Shown here one piece after another: positions 11,154-23,599 of a stretch of DNA of 64,000 bases. Source of the stretch: Uranotaenia lowii (lineage: Eukaryota; Arthropoda; Insecta; Diptera; Culicidae); assembly GCF_029784155.1 (NCBI RefSeq), contig NC_073693.1, positions 289,326,875-289,390,874 on the forward strand, in the 5' to 3' direction. The notes under the pieces were generated by a model. It saw only the letters and a list, made by a program, of their open reading frames with translations, was not told the origin of the DNA and did no database searches. The first letter of the stretch is position 1. Each line of letters opens with the position of its first letter. The position numbers were made by a program, and so were the translations under genes.

Positions 11154-11653
11154 NNNNNNNNNNNNNNNNNNNNNNNNNNNNNNNNNNNNNNNNNNNNNNN
11201 NNNNNNNNNNNNNNNNNNNNNNNNNNNNNNNNNNNNNNNNNNNNNNNNNNNNNNNNNNNNNNNNNNNNNNNNNNNNNNNNNNNNNNNNNNNNNNNNNNNN
11301 NNNNNNNNNNNNNNNNNNNNNNNNNNNNNNNNNNNNNNNNNNNNNNNNNNNNNNNNNNNNNNNNNNNNNNNNNNNNNNNNNNNNNNNNNNNNNNNNNNNN
11401 NNNNNNNNNNNNNNNNNNNNNNNNNNNNNNNNNNNNNNNNNNNNNNNNNNNNNNNNNNNNNNNNNNNNNNNNNNNNNNNNNNNNNNNNNNNNNNNNNNNN
11501 NNNNNNNNNNNNNNNNNNNNNNNNNNNNNNNNNNNNNNNNNNNNNNNNNNNNNNNNNNNNNNNNNNNNNNNNNNNNNNNNNNNNNNNNNNNNNNNNNNNN
11601 NNNNNNNNNNNNNNNNNNNNNNNNNNNNNNNNNNNNNNNNNNNNNNNNNNNNN
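11154..11653. other. assembly gap (500 N)
   Basis: Exactly 500 N, so probably a placeholder length. The left side is still inside the 501-bp array (the last base before the gap, A at 11153, departs from the unit) and the right side is already inside the second minisatellite. The real array length and its right-hand border are therefore unknown. Confidence 0.98.
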
Positions 11654-13050
11654 TAAATGACAAAAATGACAAAAATGACAAAAATGACAAAAATGACAAA
11701 AATGACAAAAATGACAAAAATGACAAAAATGACAAAAATGACAAAAATGACAAAAATGACAAAAATGACAAAAATGACAAAATGACAAAAATGACAAAAA
11801 TGACAAAAAATGACAAAAATGACAAAAATGACAAAAATGACAAAAATGACAAAAATGACAAAAATGACAAAAATGACAAAAATGACAAAAATGACAAAAA
11901 TGACAAAAATGACAAAAATGACAAAAATGACAAAAATGACAAAAATGACAAAAATAACAAAAATGACAAAAATGACAAAAATGACAAAAATGACAAAAAT
12001 GACAAAAATGACAAAAATGACAAAAATGACAAAAATGACAAAAATGAAAAAAATTACAAAAATGACAAAAATGATAAAAATGACAAAAATGATAAAAATG
12101 ACAAAAATGACAAAAATGACAAAAAATGACAAAAATGACAAAAATGACAAAAATGACAAAAATGACAAAAATGACAAAAATGACAAAAATGACAAAAATG
12201 ACAAAAATGACAAAAATGACAAAAATGACAAAAATGACAAAAATGACAAAAATGACAAAAATGACAAAAATGACAAAAATGACAAAAATGACAAAAATGA
12301 CAAAAATGACAAAAATGACAAAAATGACAAAAATGACAAAAATGACAAAAATGACAAAAATGACAAAAATGACAAAAATGACAAAAATGACAAAAATGAC
12401 AAAAATGACAAAAATGACAAAAATGACAAAAATGACAAAAATGACAAAAATGACAAAAATGACAAAAATGACAAAAATGACAAAAATGTCAAAAATGACA
12501 AAAATGACAAAAATGACAAAAATACCAAAAATGACATCAATGACAAAAATGACAAAAATACCAAAAATGACAAAAATGACAAAAATGACAAAAATGACAA
12601 AAATGACAAAAATGACAAAAATGACAAAAATGACAAAAATGACAAAAATGACAAAAATGACAAAAATGACAAAAATGACAAAAATGACAAAAATGACAAA
12701 AATGACAAAAATGACAAAAATGACAAAAATGACAAAAATGACAAAAATGACAAAAATGACAAAAATGACAAAAATGACAAAATGACAAAAATGACAAAAA
12801 TGACAAAATGACAAAAATGACAAAAATGACAAAAATGACAAAAATGACAAAAATGACAAAAATGACAAAAATGACAAAAATGACAAAAATGACAAAAATG
12901 ACAAAAATGACAAAAATGACAAAAATGACAAAAATGACAAAAATGACAAAAATGACAAAAATGACAGAAATGACAAAAATGACAAAAATGACAAAAATGA
13001 CCAAAATGACAAAAAATGACAAAAAATGACAAAAATGACATGAATGACAT
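11654..13050. repeat. 9-bp minisatellite, TGACAAAAA type
   Basis: About 155 units of a 9-bp repeat that shares the TGACAA core with the minisatellite on the other side of the array. Single-base variants are scattered (for example AATACCAAAA, GTCAAAA). A few 8- or 10-bp units shift the register (near 11777, 11810, 12122, 12779, 12805 and 13016). All six frames are open over long distances, producing large spurious ORFs (Asn-Asp-Lys, Met-Thr-Lys, Phe-Leu-Ser and Val-Ile-Phe repeats). These should not be annotated as proteins. Confidence 0.95.
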
Positions 13051-15288
13051 ATATTTGTAAAAATTGACTCTTTCCAACTGAAAGTTAATAATCAAAGTTT
13101 TTCTAAATTCATTTTGTTTTTTGTTGGGCGGATCATCCATTTTGAAATCGAATTCGGTACTTAATTTTTTTTCCTTGATGTAATATGAGTGGTGGCTCTA
13201 GAGAAATTTCGATTTCGAAATTTTTCCATTTAAGATGCACTGCGTGTATTGACGAAATTTTCATTTGACTAAGTATGATTAATAGTTTTTTTTTTTCAAG
13301 ATGAGATCTGGGAACATTTCCTTATGAGTGTTGTGTGAAGTTTTAAGTTTGGTTTTTTAAAACTAGTAATGAATGTCAATACTACATGAGCAAAAATCTG
13401 TGAATACTATCAAGGAAAGAAGTTCTTAGAAAAATAAAATTGTCCAGGACTGCTTGAACATCTAAATAGTCAATTTCTCTGTCTCTATTTACTAGTCATT
13501 ATAATGGAGAATTAAGGTTAACTTCTCCATCAAAAGATAAAAAAAAAATCCTCGTAACTTATGTTTTCCAAATATTTTTTTTATTTTAAATATAAATCAC
13601 ATTTACATCATAAAAAACTCTTGAAAACACTTGGTTGTCTTATTTGAATGAAGATTCCCAAATCGACCTTGAAAAAATCACTTTGAATGTATTCTACATC
13701 GACATCACGTTAACCGGATGAGATTCTTCGGCGAAAAATGGCGGAATGAAGCGGAAAATTTTCCATTTGATTCATCATTAGGATTTTTTTTTCTTCCCAT
13801 TTCCATCTCCCCGGTAGAATCCTTCTGCTTTCTGACAGCCGCGGCGTCAACATCTTTTGCCCGCCAAAGTACACACTAGAGAACGCTGATGAAAATGTGA
13901 AAAACGTGCTCCTGCTAATAGTAATATATTTATTATTGTGCACACGCACGATTTTTTCTCTTTTCACAGGCTCCTCCCTCGAAGTCCTTCTAGTATGATT
14001 CTTGCCATGTTGAGAGGTGATCTACTTTTCATTTTTTTTTTGCCTTTTTTGCAATTCTCCCCCTATAAAACTCATGCTGAAATGGTTGTTTGAATCCACG
14101 GCTCGGGGAAGAAGCCATGCAACCAGTCAGCCCTCCTTGTGTCTGTTTGTGCAGGGGCTTTTTTCCGGGAACTTTTGTTGGAGGACGGAAAAGTGAAGAA
14201 CACTTTTCAGGAATAAAAATAACCGAGAAGCTGAGCCACTTGAAATCCTGCTTTTTTTTTGCTGCACTTCTCTTCTTCTGTGTGCCTCTCGTTTTTTTTT
14301 CTCAAGAACGGGTGCTCTTCAGGTGCATTTGAAGAATAATAACGTCAACCTGATTATTGTGCATTGTAAAATGAAATTTTCGGAATGGGATTTAAAAGTT
14401 GCGTTGTTAAAAAGTGTCAAGTGATACTTCCAAAGTTTATTTTAAGACTGAAGATTATGTTTCAATTGCCGAGTTGTCAAACTAACCATAAGAGTGCAAA
14501 CAAAACTTTGGTTAAACTGAAATTAAGGGATTTCTGGTAGAACAAAACTTTTCTTATGAAATCAACCAGAAACAAAGGCTCAATTATTAAAGTCTAATCT
14601 GATTTTAAACTGAAACTAGTGTCAATTGAAATCCAGAGCTCAACATTCAGGCTGAAGAGCAAAAATGCTTGACGAAACTGTTCTGTTTTGAGGCCGTAGG
14701 TGGATACAAATTTTCAAATCATTTTTGTTTATCTTGCTTGAAACGTTAGTGGACAAAACAAAATAAAATTTAAAAAATCTAATGTTGGCTTTGAAATTTA
14801 TTGTTATAATTTTCAAACTGACAAGACAAACCTTGATCGTTAACAAAAATTCATAAAATGAACATAAGCTTTAAAGTGAAAACAGTTTATGATCATGGAT
14901 GTTTGCCATCATTCTATTACAAATATGTCCTGGCAGAAAATTCTAAATTGCTATTGGCTGTTCGAATCATTATTTCTAGAGTTCAGACTAAAATGTGTAA
15001 GAAATGAAAATTTTCCTTTAAAAGAAGGATTAGGTATTTTAATCCAAACTTTAAATTCCCATTTATAAGCTAGATTGCTTTTGAGAGCATCGAAAAAGTA
15101 TCGGGTTCTTTGAAAGAGAACTTCGAGTGCCGAATTCGCTCTCTAAGTAACATCTTAAATGAACAATACCCGAACTGTCAATTGACGTAAAGCAACTTGA
15201 AACGCCTAATCATTTTTTTTAAATCTTTTTCTACTAAGGTCGCCGAAAATAATTCTGTGTTTTTGCGAAAAAAAAATGTGACAAAAGT
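13051..15288. other. no recognisable gene; possible core promoter near 14062
   Basis: Mostly AT-rich. About 13700-14330 is less AT-rich and contains CTATAAAA at 14061-14068, a TATA-like sequence on the plus strand. Nothing downstream resembles a known protein. I treat the ORFs at 13710-13967 (minus) and 14090-14332 (plus) as chance. Confidence 0.35.
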
Positions 15289-15702
15289 CAAACTTATGTT
15301 GACATTGTTAGTTTTTGAAATTCGTACAAAATTTTGAAAAAATATTTAAAATCTGTGAATATTTCCTAAATTCTTTGTTCTTTGACACAGATTCTGTGAT
15401 GAAAATTTGTTCCAGTGAAATTGTGATTTTACCTCGAAATTCAGGAATGGTTTTCTGTGATGGGAACAGCATTTTTTTTTTGAAAAATCCTGAAAAAATT
15501 TGTCGTTTGTCACACAACAATCAATTAACATTACCAATCTTAGCACGTTTTTACAAAACAAAGTTAAAAATTCAAAACTTATGTTGCCATTGTTAGTTTT
15601 GAAAATTCGTACAAAATTTTGAAAAAAATATGTAAAATCTGTGAATATTTCCTAAATTCTTTGTTCTTTGACACAGATTCTGTGATGAAAATTTGTTCCA
15701 TT
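15289..15702 (+). repeat. direct repeat pair, ~129 bp each
   Basis: About 15289-15417 and 15573-15702 are nearly the same sequence in the same orientation, about 285 bp apart. Both include CTTATGTTG, AAATTCGTACAAAATTTTGA, and TTTGACACAGATTCTGTGAT followed by GAAAATTTGTTCCA. The 155 bp between them is different. This looks like a local segmental duplication or two copies of a short dispersed repeat. Confidence 0.8.
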
Positions 15703-15943
15703 ATAGAGTTTTCTGTGATTTTGACAACCTTGATTTTCACTCTTGATTTTTTATTCATACTATGCTTGCACAATCTTGAACCTTACTTAGAATTTTAATC
15801 AAATTTAAAACATTATTTTAAGCTGAATTCGATCGGTAAAACAACTACTAAACTCTCGTCAAGAAAATCTAGATTGATATTATGTAAATATCTTTTTTTT
15901 TGCAATTTAGTGTTGAAAAGTGAACATTTCGACACTGATAACA

Positions 15944-16458
15944 AAAGGTTGCCAGAACTTTTCCAGCACGTACCCTGGCCGAACAATCCAGGCTATTTTC
16001 ATCTAAAAACCTGACAAAATCCGGTCATTTGATTCCAAAATGTCCACCAAAAATCCGGGTAATATCAGGGCAAATTTGGACCAAATCCAGGAATTATTCA
16101 ATTTTTTTTTAAGTCAGCAGTTTTTAAATCGTATTTTACGCTTTCAAAAAAAACTTCTGATTGTTATTTTTATTAAACTTGTTCAAAAAAAATCGTTTTA
16201 GACGCATAAATAAAAAAAATTCGACAAAATTTGTTTTTTTGTTATATGTTTTGGCAAATTAAGTGAATAAATTCAGGCAAAATCCGGGCATTTAAACTAA
16301 AATCCGGGCAACCGGACAAGGCCAGGATGAATAAATTCAGGCAAAATCCGGGCATTTTAACTAAAACCCGAGCAACCAGGCAAGGCCAGGCTGTTGTCAA
16401 ATTTTTGTGTTAAATATCCGTGCAAACCTGGATAAAACCGGGCAATCTGACAATCTTA
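15944..16458. mobile_element. hAT-type MITE, 8-bp TSD
   Basis: The element is flanked on both sides by TGATAACA (15936-15943 and 16459-16466), an 8-bp target-site duplication as in hAT transposons. The ends are AAAGGTTGCCAGA and TCTGACAATCTTA, imperfect inverted repeats. The interior repeats phrases such as AATCCGGGCA and CAAGGCCAGG. It has no ORF. A cleaner relative lies at 46736-47236. Confidence 0.75.
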
Positions 16459-17026
16459 TGATAACAACATCGAAAAGTGCTACTTTTCAGCACTGAATGT
16501 AGTGTTAAAATGTACATTTTCCGACCTTCTCGATCAAAAATTTCAGTTAGCATGGTAGCCCACATATTGTAAATTGTTGACATGCACTTCAATTAGGTTA
16601 ATTAATAAATTTTCGAGCGAAATTTTCGATTTTGCCTTAAGTTTTGTACGATGCTCATGACAAAACTTGGATTTTTTCAGTACTCGTTGATATTATTCAC
16701 GAAATTTACAACTCCTGCTGAAAAAATTCACTTTTTACAACTTTATACATAATAGTTATTTTCGACACACTCTAACATAACAATTTCAAGGATCATAACA
16801 CGCTTACGAATCTTCAAATGCAAGTGGCCTCAAAATCCGATGACTACAACTTTGTGAAAGACAGTTTGGCTCTATCTGATCACTGAAAAAGTGTGTATGA
16901 GTAAATCATACAAACATGACATGTCTAATATTTGATTTAAGTTTATTAAAGCGCATGGAGCATTTTTGCTGAAGAGAGGTATTTTCGTAATAAATTTTGT
17001 CACGAAACTATTGCTCCCACTTTAAA

Positions 17027-17215
17027 ATCAATTACGGCGCCGACCACGTGCAAATAGTCAACAGATAGTAAGGAAAAATAGAGAAAGGAATGAAAGATAC
17101 TACTTTGCATTTAAAGACTGAAATCACTTCTGTATCCTAGCAAATAATTTTGTTTTGGAGTGTGGGTGGATGGATATGATTAGGAAACACTTTTGACCAG
17201 TGCAGTGAAATCTAT
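17027..17215 (+). repeat. SINE-like dispersed repeat, 5'-truncated copy
   Basis: It shares about 190 bp with 31145-31325, including ACGGCGCCGACCACGT, GAAAGATACT-like, CCTAGCAAAT and ACACTTTTGACCAGTG. The longer relative at 29325-31325 carries an A-box-like sequence near its start. This copy begins only at the ACGGCGCC part. No ORF. Confidence 0.55.
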
Positions 17216-20164
17216 TTTTTTAAACCTTTTCTCGTAATTGTTGTGTGTTAATCAGTGAGAATAAATCCTTGAAATCCAAACTTGTTTGACTGAAAGTCAT
17301 ATTGTGCTCCCTTGACCAATTAATTTACTTGATTTTTCCTAAATAAATGATCTGCAATAATCTACGTACTTTCAGTAATTTAAAATTCAATCAATATGTT
17401 CCGTTTTTATTAACCCCATTATTCCCTTATTCGAAACCCACAAAGTAAATAAGCTTATCAAGAATTTAGTAAATATCAACTTACAATTTCACTAGCTTGT
17501 ATAGAACTTATTTTCTTAAATTGTTTCGAAAGCTCAAAAAACTTCATCATTCTTAACAAACGTTCCAGCTACGATTTTTAACTTAACTAGGTTCTTTCTG
17601 GCAAATTAGTTTAGTATTCAACTTTGAAAAGTTGAATATTTACTACTAAGAATATTGATCGACCTATCCATTTGAAAGCTTAATTGAAAAGCCTATATTA
17701 GCTGAATAATTCCCCTTAATTCCAACGATTAATTGGCTTCTATTCGCATGAACAGTCTCCTAAAACTTCGGTTGGCGCTTCTAATCAACTCTCTGTTTTA
17801 TGAAAATAATGTCGTTAAGAATTGCAACTTTATTTCCGAGAGGGTGTTTCATTCTTGACTTATTTTTTCAAAAGAAGCCAGGTTTTTCAATTCATTGCCT
17901 CATCACCAACGATTTTTAAAGGTGCCCTGGCCGAATCCTGCGGAGTGTGTGGGGAAAAGGGGAAGGTATGTTATTAATGTTATTAAAAGTCAGTATTCGA
18001 AAAAATGCAACACTTTCATTTGTGAATAATGTGTGAACGGATAGCTAAAAATTGATGAAATTTGAACCTAGTAGTGTAATGTTTACAAGTGCAAAATTTT
18101 GTGGCGATCTAATTAACAATTTTTGAGAAAGCGTGTAATGCAAAATTCATTGACCAAAGTTTATACGCAGGATCGTGAAACATTTAGGAAAGTTCCATTC
18201 AGAGAACCCAAAACAGCTGGAAATCAAGTATGCGACCAAAATTCTTGTGGTAAATTGTTCTAGAAGTCCTACAGGATCTAACAGTGAGCTAAAATTTAAA
18301 TATAAGTGAGAAATATTCGTTTCATGAAGGTATGGGAAATGAGAGGTTTCAATTAGATTAGATAATTTTTCTGTATGATTCGCCCAACAAACAAAACAAA
18401 ACAAACCAAACATCGCGTCTTAATGATTAAAGCCGTTTACTGATAAAATAAACAAAAAACGATGGTTAAATCATGCAAAAATGGTGATTCCGTTTACATT
18501 GTGCATTCAAATTTTGTTTTACAGCTACATGTTTGGTTCATTTTGTTACTATAAATAATTTAAGAAAGTTTATTAAAAATAATAAAAAGGGAAACATTTT
18601 AACTGTTCAAGCGCAGATTTTGTAGTTTAAAATTTCAAGATCTAAATCTATATGGATAGGACAAAATGTAGAAACTAAATAATCTTTCCTTTTTAAAAAA
18701 TTTAGATTTATAAGCTTCCAAGAAGAAAATTTTCCACAAAACGCCAAAACTCAGGATTATAAAACATAGACAAACTTTTTTTTTAAATATTTCAAAACAT
18801 TTAAAAGTTTGACTACAAAATTCGGTAAAACCATTAAAATGATTCTTTAAAACTCGGTAAGTTAAAAAAAATTGAAACAGTATAACTAATTAAAACATTT
18901 TAATACTTATTTAAACAATTTAATTGATTACTCAACGAAGCATCAACTTTATTATCTTTTATAAGATTATCATGTATTTTTATTTTGTATTTTATATTAA
19001 AGTATAGTTGATTTTTGGGGAAATCATTGGTAATTGATGAACTAACAAATCTAGATGAAATTTAAAAAACCGATTCTAAATTTGTTTATTATACTTCATT
19101 CAACTAAGAAAATATATTAAGAAGAAGAAAATGATAAATGATTGTTATTTTCTACAGTTTTTTAAAACTTGAAACCAAATCACCACAAGCATTATATTAT
19201 TGAAAACAAGATAAAAACAAAGTTTTATCAAAATTAAAAATTTTGTTAAATAATGCATAACGATTTGAAGTTTGCATTAAAAAAAAACCTAAAATTTAGC
19301 TTGGTTTAAAACTTCATAAAAAATTAGTTTAAATCCCCATATTTTACTAATCTAGATAAAGAAACAGATAGAAAACTTCAATAACTTTTTTCGCAGAAAT
19401 CGAATGTACCTTCGGTCTTGAGATTAGTTGATAACTGATTTAAAACCTTGATTTACTTTTGATAGTTTTGTAAAAAAAATTAAAAATTTTTCAAATTATT
19501 TTAACTTATTCAAAAACGATCATTCAAAAATAAAAGCTGATAGAAAAAAACTATTTGTATACTTGGATTCAGGACACCTAAATTAAACCAAATAAGTTGT
19601 TATTTTTATGACCTGGTACAATTTTCAAAAATTTATTGAATATAGAGTTGAGATTTAAAAAAAAAACAAGAAAAAAGTTTTAATCATGGCTGAAATTGGT
19701 TCTTTGAAGAATATTTCTTATCAGCATAAAATTTTTGATGACATACACGATTCTTTTTTGTAATCAAAAAGATACGCTCCAAAGTAATTGGTACTAGGTT
19801 TCAGATTTTTTTGTTTGCTATTGTGAGTATTAATTAATTGTCACTGGCTTCCAATTTATTAATGTGTAAAATGAGTATTCGATGCATGAATTTTGAAGTT
19901 AAAGTGGTTCTAAACAAAACTCATTTTTAAGATAGGGTTTTTGTGTGTCAAGATTTAAGTTTCAATTCAAAAGATTTTTTTGAAAAAAATGCTTCTATTC
20001 GTGAACGTCATATAGTGTCGAAAAATGATACATATGTCTTTGGCCTAGAGTGTAGTGTCTAAATCCCGCCAGAGGAGAGCCAATTTTCTGACATGTTTAT
20101 CTTAAACTTACTTTTGAACAACTTTTGGAATCAAGAAATTTCCGGTTACTTTGGTGAATTTTTA
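17216..20164. other. AT-rich, no recognisable gene
   Basis: Very AT-rich, with many short homopolymers and stops in all frames. A small GC-rich island at about 17921-17966 ends in AAGGTATGTT, but I could not support an exon. A piece near 18040-18140 resembles, in reverse orientation, part of 26500-26600, so a diverged dispersed repeat is likely. Confidence 0.4.
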
Positions 20165-20400
20165 AGATGTAACGAATATACGGTCGGCCAAATATTTGGC
20201 GCCAATTACCGCCCATAAACCGTTAGACCGAATATTCGGCTCACCGAATAGTGTAGCTAAGTATTCTGCCGAATAGGCCGAATTTTTTTTTTATTTATAC
20301 AAAAACAGACTTGTCAAATTTATTTAATCAAATGATTTTGGATAATTTATAAAATATCTAAAACAAATGTTGAAACAACAACACAATCGTAAAAAACTTA

Positions 20401-20617
20401 CAAAGAAAACGAAAATTTCCGAGTTCGGTAATTTTTTTTTACCGAAATCGTAACATGTGTAAATTGTTCAATTGTTCGTTAATTTAAACAACATTGGTAA
20501 ACGAAGAATCGATTTACCGATGTTAGTTTATTTTTTACCGAAAAAACTGCCGCACAGTTTAACGATTTACACATGTTCCAAAAATTACCGAACTCGGTAA
20601 TTTTCGTTTACTGTGTA
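20401..20617. mobile_element. palindromic MITE
   Basis: The left part, with AACGAAAATTTCCGAGTTCG and ACATGTGTAAATTGTT, is answered in reverse by AACGATTTACACATGTTCC and ACCGAACTCGGTAATTTTCG on the right. The centre (TTGGTAAACG...CGATTTACCGATG) is itself palindromic. No ORF. It lies 33 bp from the poly(A) end of the Jockey-type LINE. Confidence 0.6.
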
Positions 20618-20647
20618 TGGTTTCAGTTGAACATTTAAGGTGTATCC

Positions 20648-20649
<2 letters not shown>

Positions 20650-20709
<60 letters not shown>
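20650..20709 (-). other. poly(A) tail of the Jockey-type LINE
   Basis: An unbroken run of T on the plus strand, equal to a 3' poly(A) tail for the minus-strand LINE. Length is approximate because sequencing of such runs is error-prone. Confidence 0.9.
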
Positions 20710-20713
<4 letters not shown>

Positions 20714-20941
20714 ATGTCTTTATTTGTATCAAATCATCATTACACTTATATTACATTATTGCATTAAACTAGGTGTTCAGCTCAATAATGAACTGTTCAT
20801 AGCCCTATAAGTAACTAGATTATAAAGATTTATTTATAAGATTTTAATTTGCTGAGCGCAATCAAGTTTTTAATGTAGGAGAACATCCTGTAATAGCAAA
20901 AATATTTTATACTTAAAACTAAACACTATCTTAAAATTAAA

Positions 20942-23599
20942 CTAAACATAAAGAGAACGAATCTCTGCGATGGAAGACTGCATCGATTTGCCTCTGAAGT
21001 TGGAGATGATTTTGTTGGCCATCTCTTCGATCGATTCAATGCCCGCAATCCGATGAAGATCTTCGGTGCTGTGCCAAGGTGGAAGCCGCAAAATCATTTT
21101 CAGAACTTTGTTCTGAATCCTCTGGATGGCTTTCTTCCTCGTCGCGCAGCAGCTAGACCAAATCGGAACTGCATACATGATCGCTGGTCGGAAAACTTGT
21201 TTGTAGATGAGCATCTTATTTCGCAGACACAACCGGGATTTCCTGTTGATGAGAGAATAAAGAGATTTAGTGTATTTATTACATTTAGATTGAATATCTT
21301 CAATGTGATTTTTAAAAGTAAGATTCCGATCAAGTGTAAGTCCCAAGTACTTCACGTGATCAGACCATTCTAATGAAACCCCATTAAAAGTTATGGAATG
21401 ATTTTCATTAGGTTTTAAAAAATTTGCTCTTGGCTTATGGGGAAATAAAATAAGTTGAGTTTTGGAAGCGTTAGGAGAAATTTTCCACATTTTCAAGTAA
21501 TTCAAAAAGGAATTTAAATTTTGTTGCAATCTACTGCGTACCACTCGTAAATTTCGACCTTTGGCTGAAAGCAAAGTGTCATCAGCAAATAATCTTCTAC
21601 CTTTTCCTTCTGGTACATCAGGAAGATCAGAAGTAAAAATATTATATAAAATTGGCCCAAGTATACTACCCTGAGGGACACCAGCTCTAATGGGTGTCCT
21701 TTCAGAGCATGAATTTTGATAGCTTACTTGTAAGGTTCGGCTAGTCAAATAATTTTGAATAATTTTGGTGAGATATACAGGAAAATCAAATCGAGCTAAT
21801 TTAGCTACTAAACCTTTGTGCCAAACACTGTCAAAAGCTTTTTCAATATCAAGAAGAGCAACACCAGTTGAATAACCCTCAGATTTGCTAGCGTTAATCA
21901 TATTAGTTACACTCAAAAGTTGATGTGTAGTAGAATGTCCATGACGAAAACCAAATTGTTCATCAGGGAAAATAGAATTCTGATTAATGTGAATCATCAT
22001 TCTATTCAAAATAACTCTCTCAAATAGTTTACTTAAAGAAGGAAGCAAACTAATTGGTCGATAACTTGAAGGCTCTGAAGCACTTTTTCCAGGTTTCAAA
22101 ATTGGAGTTATTTTGGCATTTTTCCATTTATTGGGAAAATAAGCCAAATGAAAACATTTGTTGAAGATTTTAACTAAAAAATTTAAAGTGCTTTCAGGCA
22201 ACTTTTTAATAAGAATATAGAAAATCCCATCTTCCCCTGGAGCTTTCATATTCTTAAATTTTTTGAAAATCAATTTGAGTTCATCAATATTTGTCTCACA
22301 AGAACTTTCAAACACATTTTGCTTGGAAAGAATATCATCAAATTCTAGGGAAATTTGAGCATCAATTGGACTTACAACGTTTAAATTAAAATCATGAGCA
22401 GACTCAAATTGTTGGGCTAATTTTTGAGCCTTTTCTGAATTAGTTAAAAGAAGTTTATCCCCATCTTTCAAAGTAGGAATTGGCTTCTGGGGCTTTTTCA
22501 AAATTTTAGTTAATTTCCAAAATGGCTTTGAGTAGGGTTTTATATCCTCTACTGCTTTAGCAAAATTTTCATTACGAATGAAATTTAAACGACGTTTGAT
22601 CTCTTTTTGAAGGTCGCAATAAATTAATTTCAAATAAGGATCCCTAGTACGTTGATATTGGCGTCGACGAATGTTTTTCAGTCGTATCAAAAACTGAAGA
22701 TCATCATCAATTAAAGGTTGATTAAATTTATGTTTAACTTTAGGTATTGAAGCGGCTTTAGCATTGACTATTGAAGTTGTCAAATTTTCTACAGCCAAAT
22801 CAATATCTTCTATTGAATTCAGTGGAACGTTGACATCTAAAATACGTTCAATAAAATTCATATATCGCTCCCAGTTAGCCTTTTGAAAATTAAAAGTTGA
22901 TTTTAAAGGGTTTTCAATGGGACTTTGAGATAAAGAAAATGTTACTGGAAGGTGGTCTGAATCGAGGTCCGCATGAGTAACTAATTGACTACAATGCTCG
23001 CCTAAATCCGTTAGAACCAAATCAATTGTGGAGGGATTTCTAATTGAAGAAAAACAAGTATGCCCATTAGGATATTCAACAGTATAATAACCTGCAGAGC
23101 AGTCATTAAACAAAATATTCCCATTTGAATTTGATGAAATATTATTCCAAGATCGGTGTTTTGCATTAAAGTCACCAATAATAAAAAATTTAGATTTATT
23201 TCTGGTGAGTTTTTGTAAATCTCCCTTCAAAAAATTTTTCTGTTCACCGCTACATTGGAAAGGCAAATATGCGGCAACAATTATAATTTTCCCCATAGAA
23301 GTTTCTAATTCAATTCCAATTGTTTCTAAGACTTTTGTATTGAAAGAAGGAAGAAGTCTAAATTTGAGACGACTATTGATGACAATAGCTACACCCCCAC
23401 CTTGTCGATCAAGTCGATCATTTCGTAAAATTTTAAAGAAAGCATTGCTTTTCAAGTTATTGTCTGGCTTTAAAAAAGTTTCAGTGATGGCAGCAATATG
23501 TATGTTTTGAGTTTTCAAAAATAAAAAGAACTCGTCTTGGTTAGCCAGCAAAGATCTAGCGTTCCAATTCATAATATTTAAACATCTATTTGGATCCAT
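20942..23599 (-). CDS. Jockey-type LINE ORF2, endonuclease and reverse transcriptase
   Basis: 885 residues, no stops or frameshifts. The apurinic-type endonuclease is N-terminal: NWNARSL at 11-17, the catalytic Glu in ITETFLKP at about 38-45, GDFNAKHRSWN at 142-152, TIDLVLTD at 191-198 and SDHLPV at 214-219. Reverse transcriptase follows: APGEDGI at 453-459, SYRPISLLPSLSKLFE at about 512-527, GVALLDIEKAFD at 579-590, GVPQGSILGP at 640-649 and the catalytic FADD at 671-674. The C-terminal part (IYKQVFRPAIMYAVPIW, then RIQNKVLKMILRLP) is that of Jockey-clade elements. The protein nicks target DNA and primes reverse transcription there. It has no RNase H domain, as usual for the clade. The length is normal for the family. 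Confidence 0.95.
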   Translation of the reverse strand: MDPNRCLNIMNWNARSLLANQDEFFLFLKTQNIHIAAITETFLKPDNNLKSNAFFKILRNDRLDRQGGGVAIVINSRLKFRLLPSFNTKVLETIGIELETSMGKIIIVAAYLPFQCSGEQKNFLKGDLQKLTRNKSKFFIIGDFNAKHRSWNNISSNSNGNILFNDCSAGYYTVEYPNGHTCFSSIRNPSTIDLVLTDLGEHCSQLVTHADLDSDHLPVTFSLSQSPIENPLKSTFNFQKANWERYMNFIERILDVNVPLNSIEDIDLAVENLTTSIVNAKAASIPKVKHKFNQPLIDDDLQFLIRLKNIRRRQYQRTRDPYLKLIYCDLQKEIKRRLNFIRNENFAKAVEDIKPYSKPFWKLTKILKKPQKPIPTLKDGDKLLLTNSEKAQKLAQQFESAHDFNLNVVSPIDAQISLEFDDILSKQNVFESSCETNIDELKLIFKKFKNMKAPGEDGIFYILIKKLPESTLNFLVKIFNKCFHLAYFPNKWKNAKITPILKPGKSASEPSSYRPISLLPSLSKLFERVILNRMMIHINQNSIFPDEQFGFRHGHSTTHQLLSVTNMINASKSEGYSTGVALLDIEKAFDSVWHKGLVAKLARFDFPVYLTKIIQNYLTSRTLQVSYQNSCSERTPIRAGVPQGSILGPILYNIFTSDLPDVPEGKGRRLFADDTLLSAKGRNLRVVRSRLQQNLNSFLNYLKMWKISPNASKTQLILFPHKPRANFLKPNENHSITFNGVSLEWSDHVKYLGLTLDRNLTFKNHIEDIQSKCNKYTKSLYSLINRKSRLCLRNKMLIYKQVFRPAIMYAVPIWSSCCATRKKAIQRIQNKVLKMILRLPPWHSTEDLHRIAGIESIEEMANKIISNFRGKSMQSSIAEIRSLYV

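Noticed and set aside
4401..13050. CRISPR-like reading of the repeat arrays
   Set aside because: There are no regularly spaced unique spacers; the units are direct tandem copies, and the context is eukaryotic.
11081..13140. ORFs of up to 672 codons in the second minisatellite
   Set aside because: They consist of repeat translations and the N gap; several overlap in all frames.
17921..17970. Possible 45-nt exon ending at AAG|GTATGT
   Set aside because: The upstream acceptor (TTTTTAAAG) is poor, the piece is short and no frame is distinctive.
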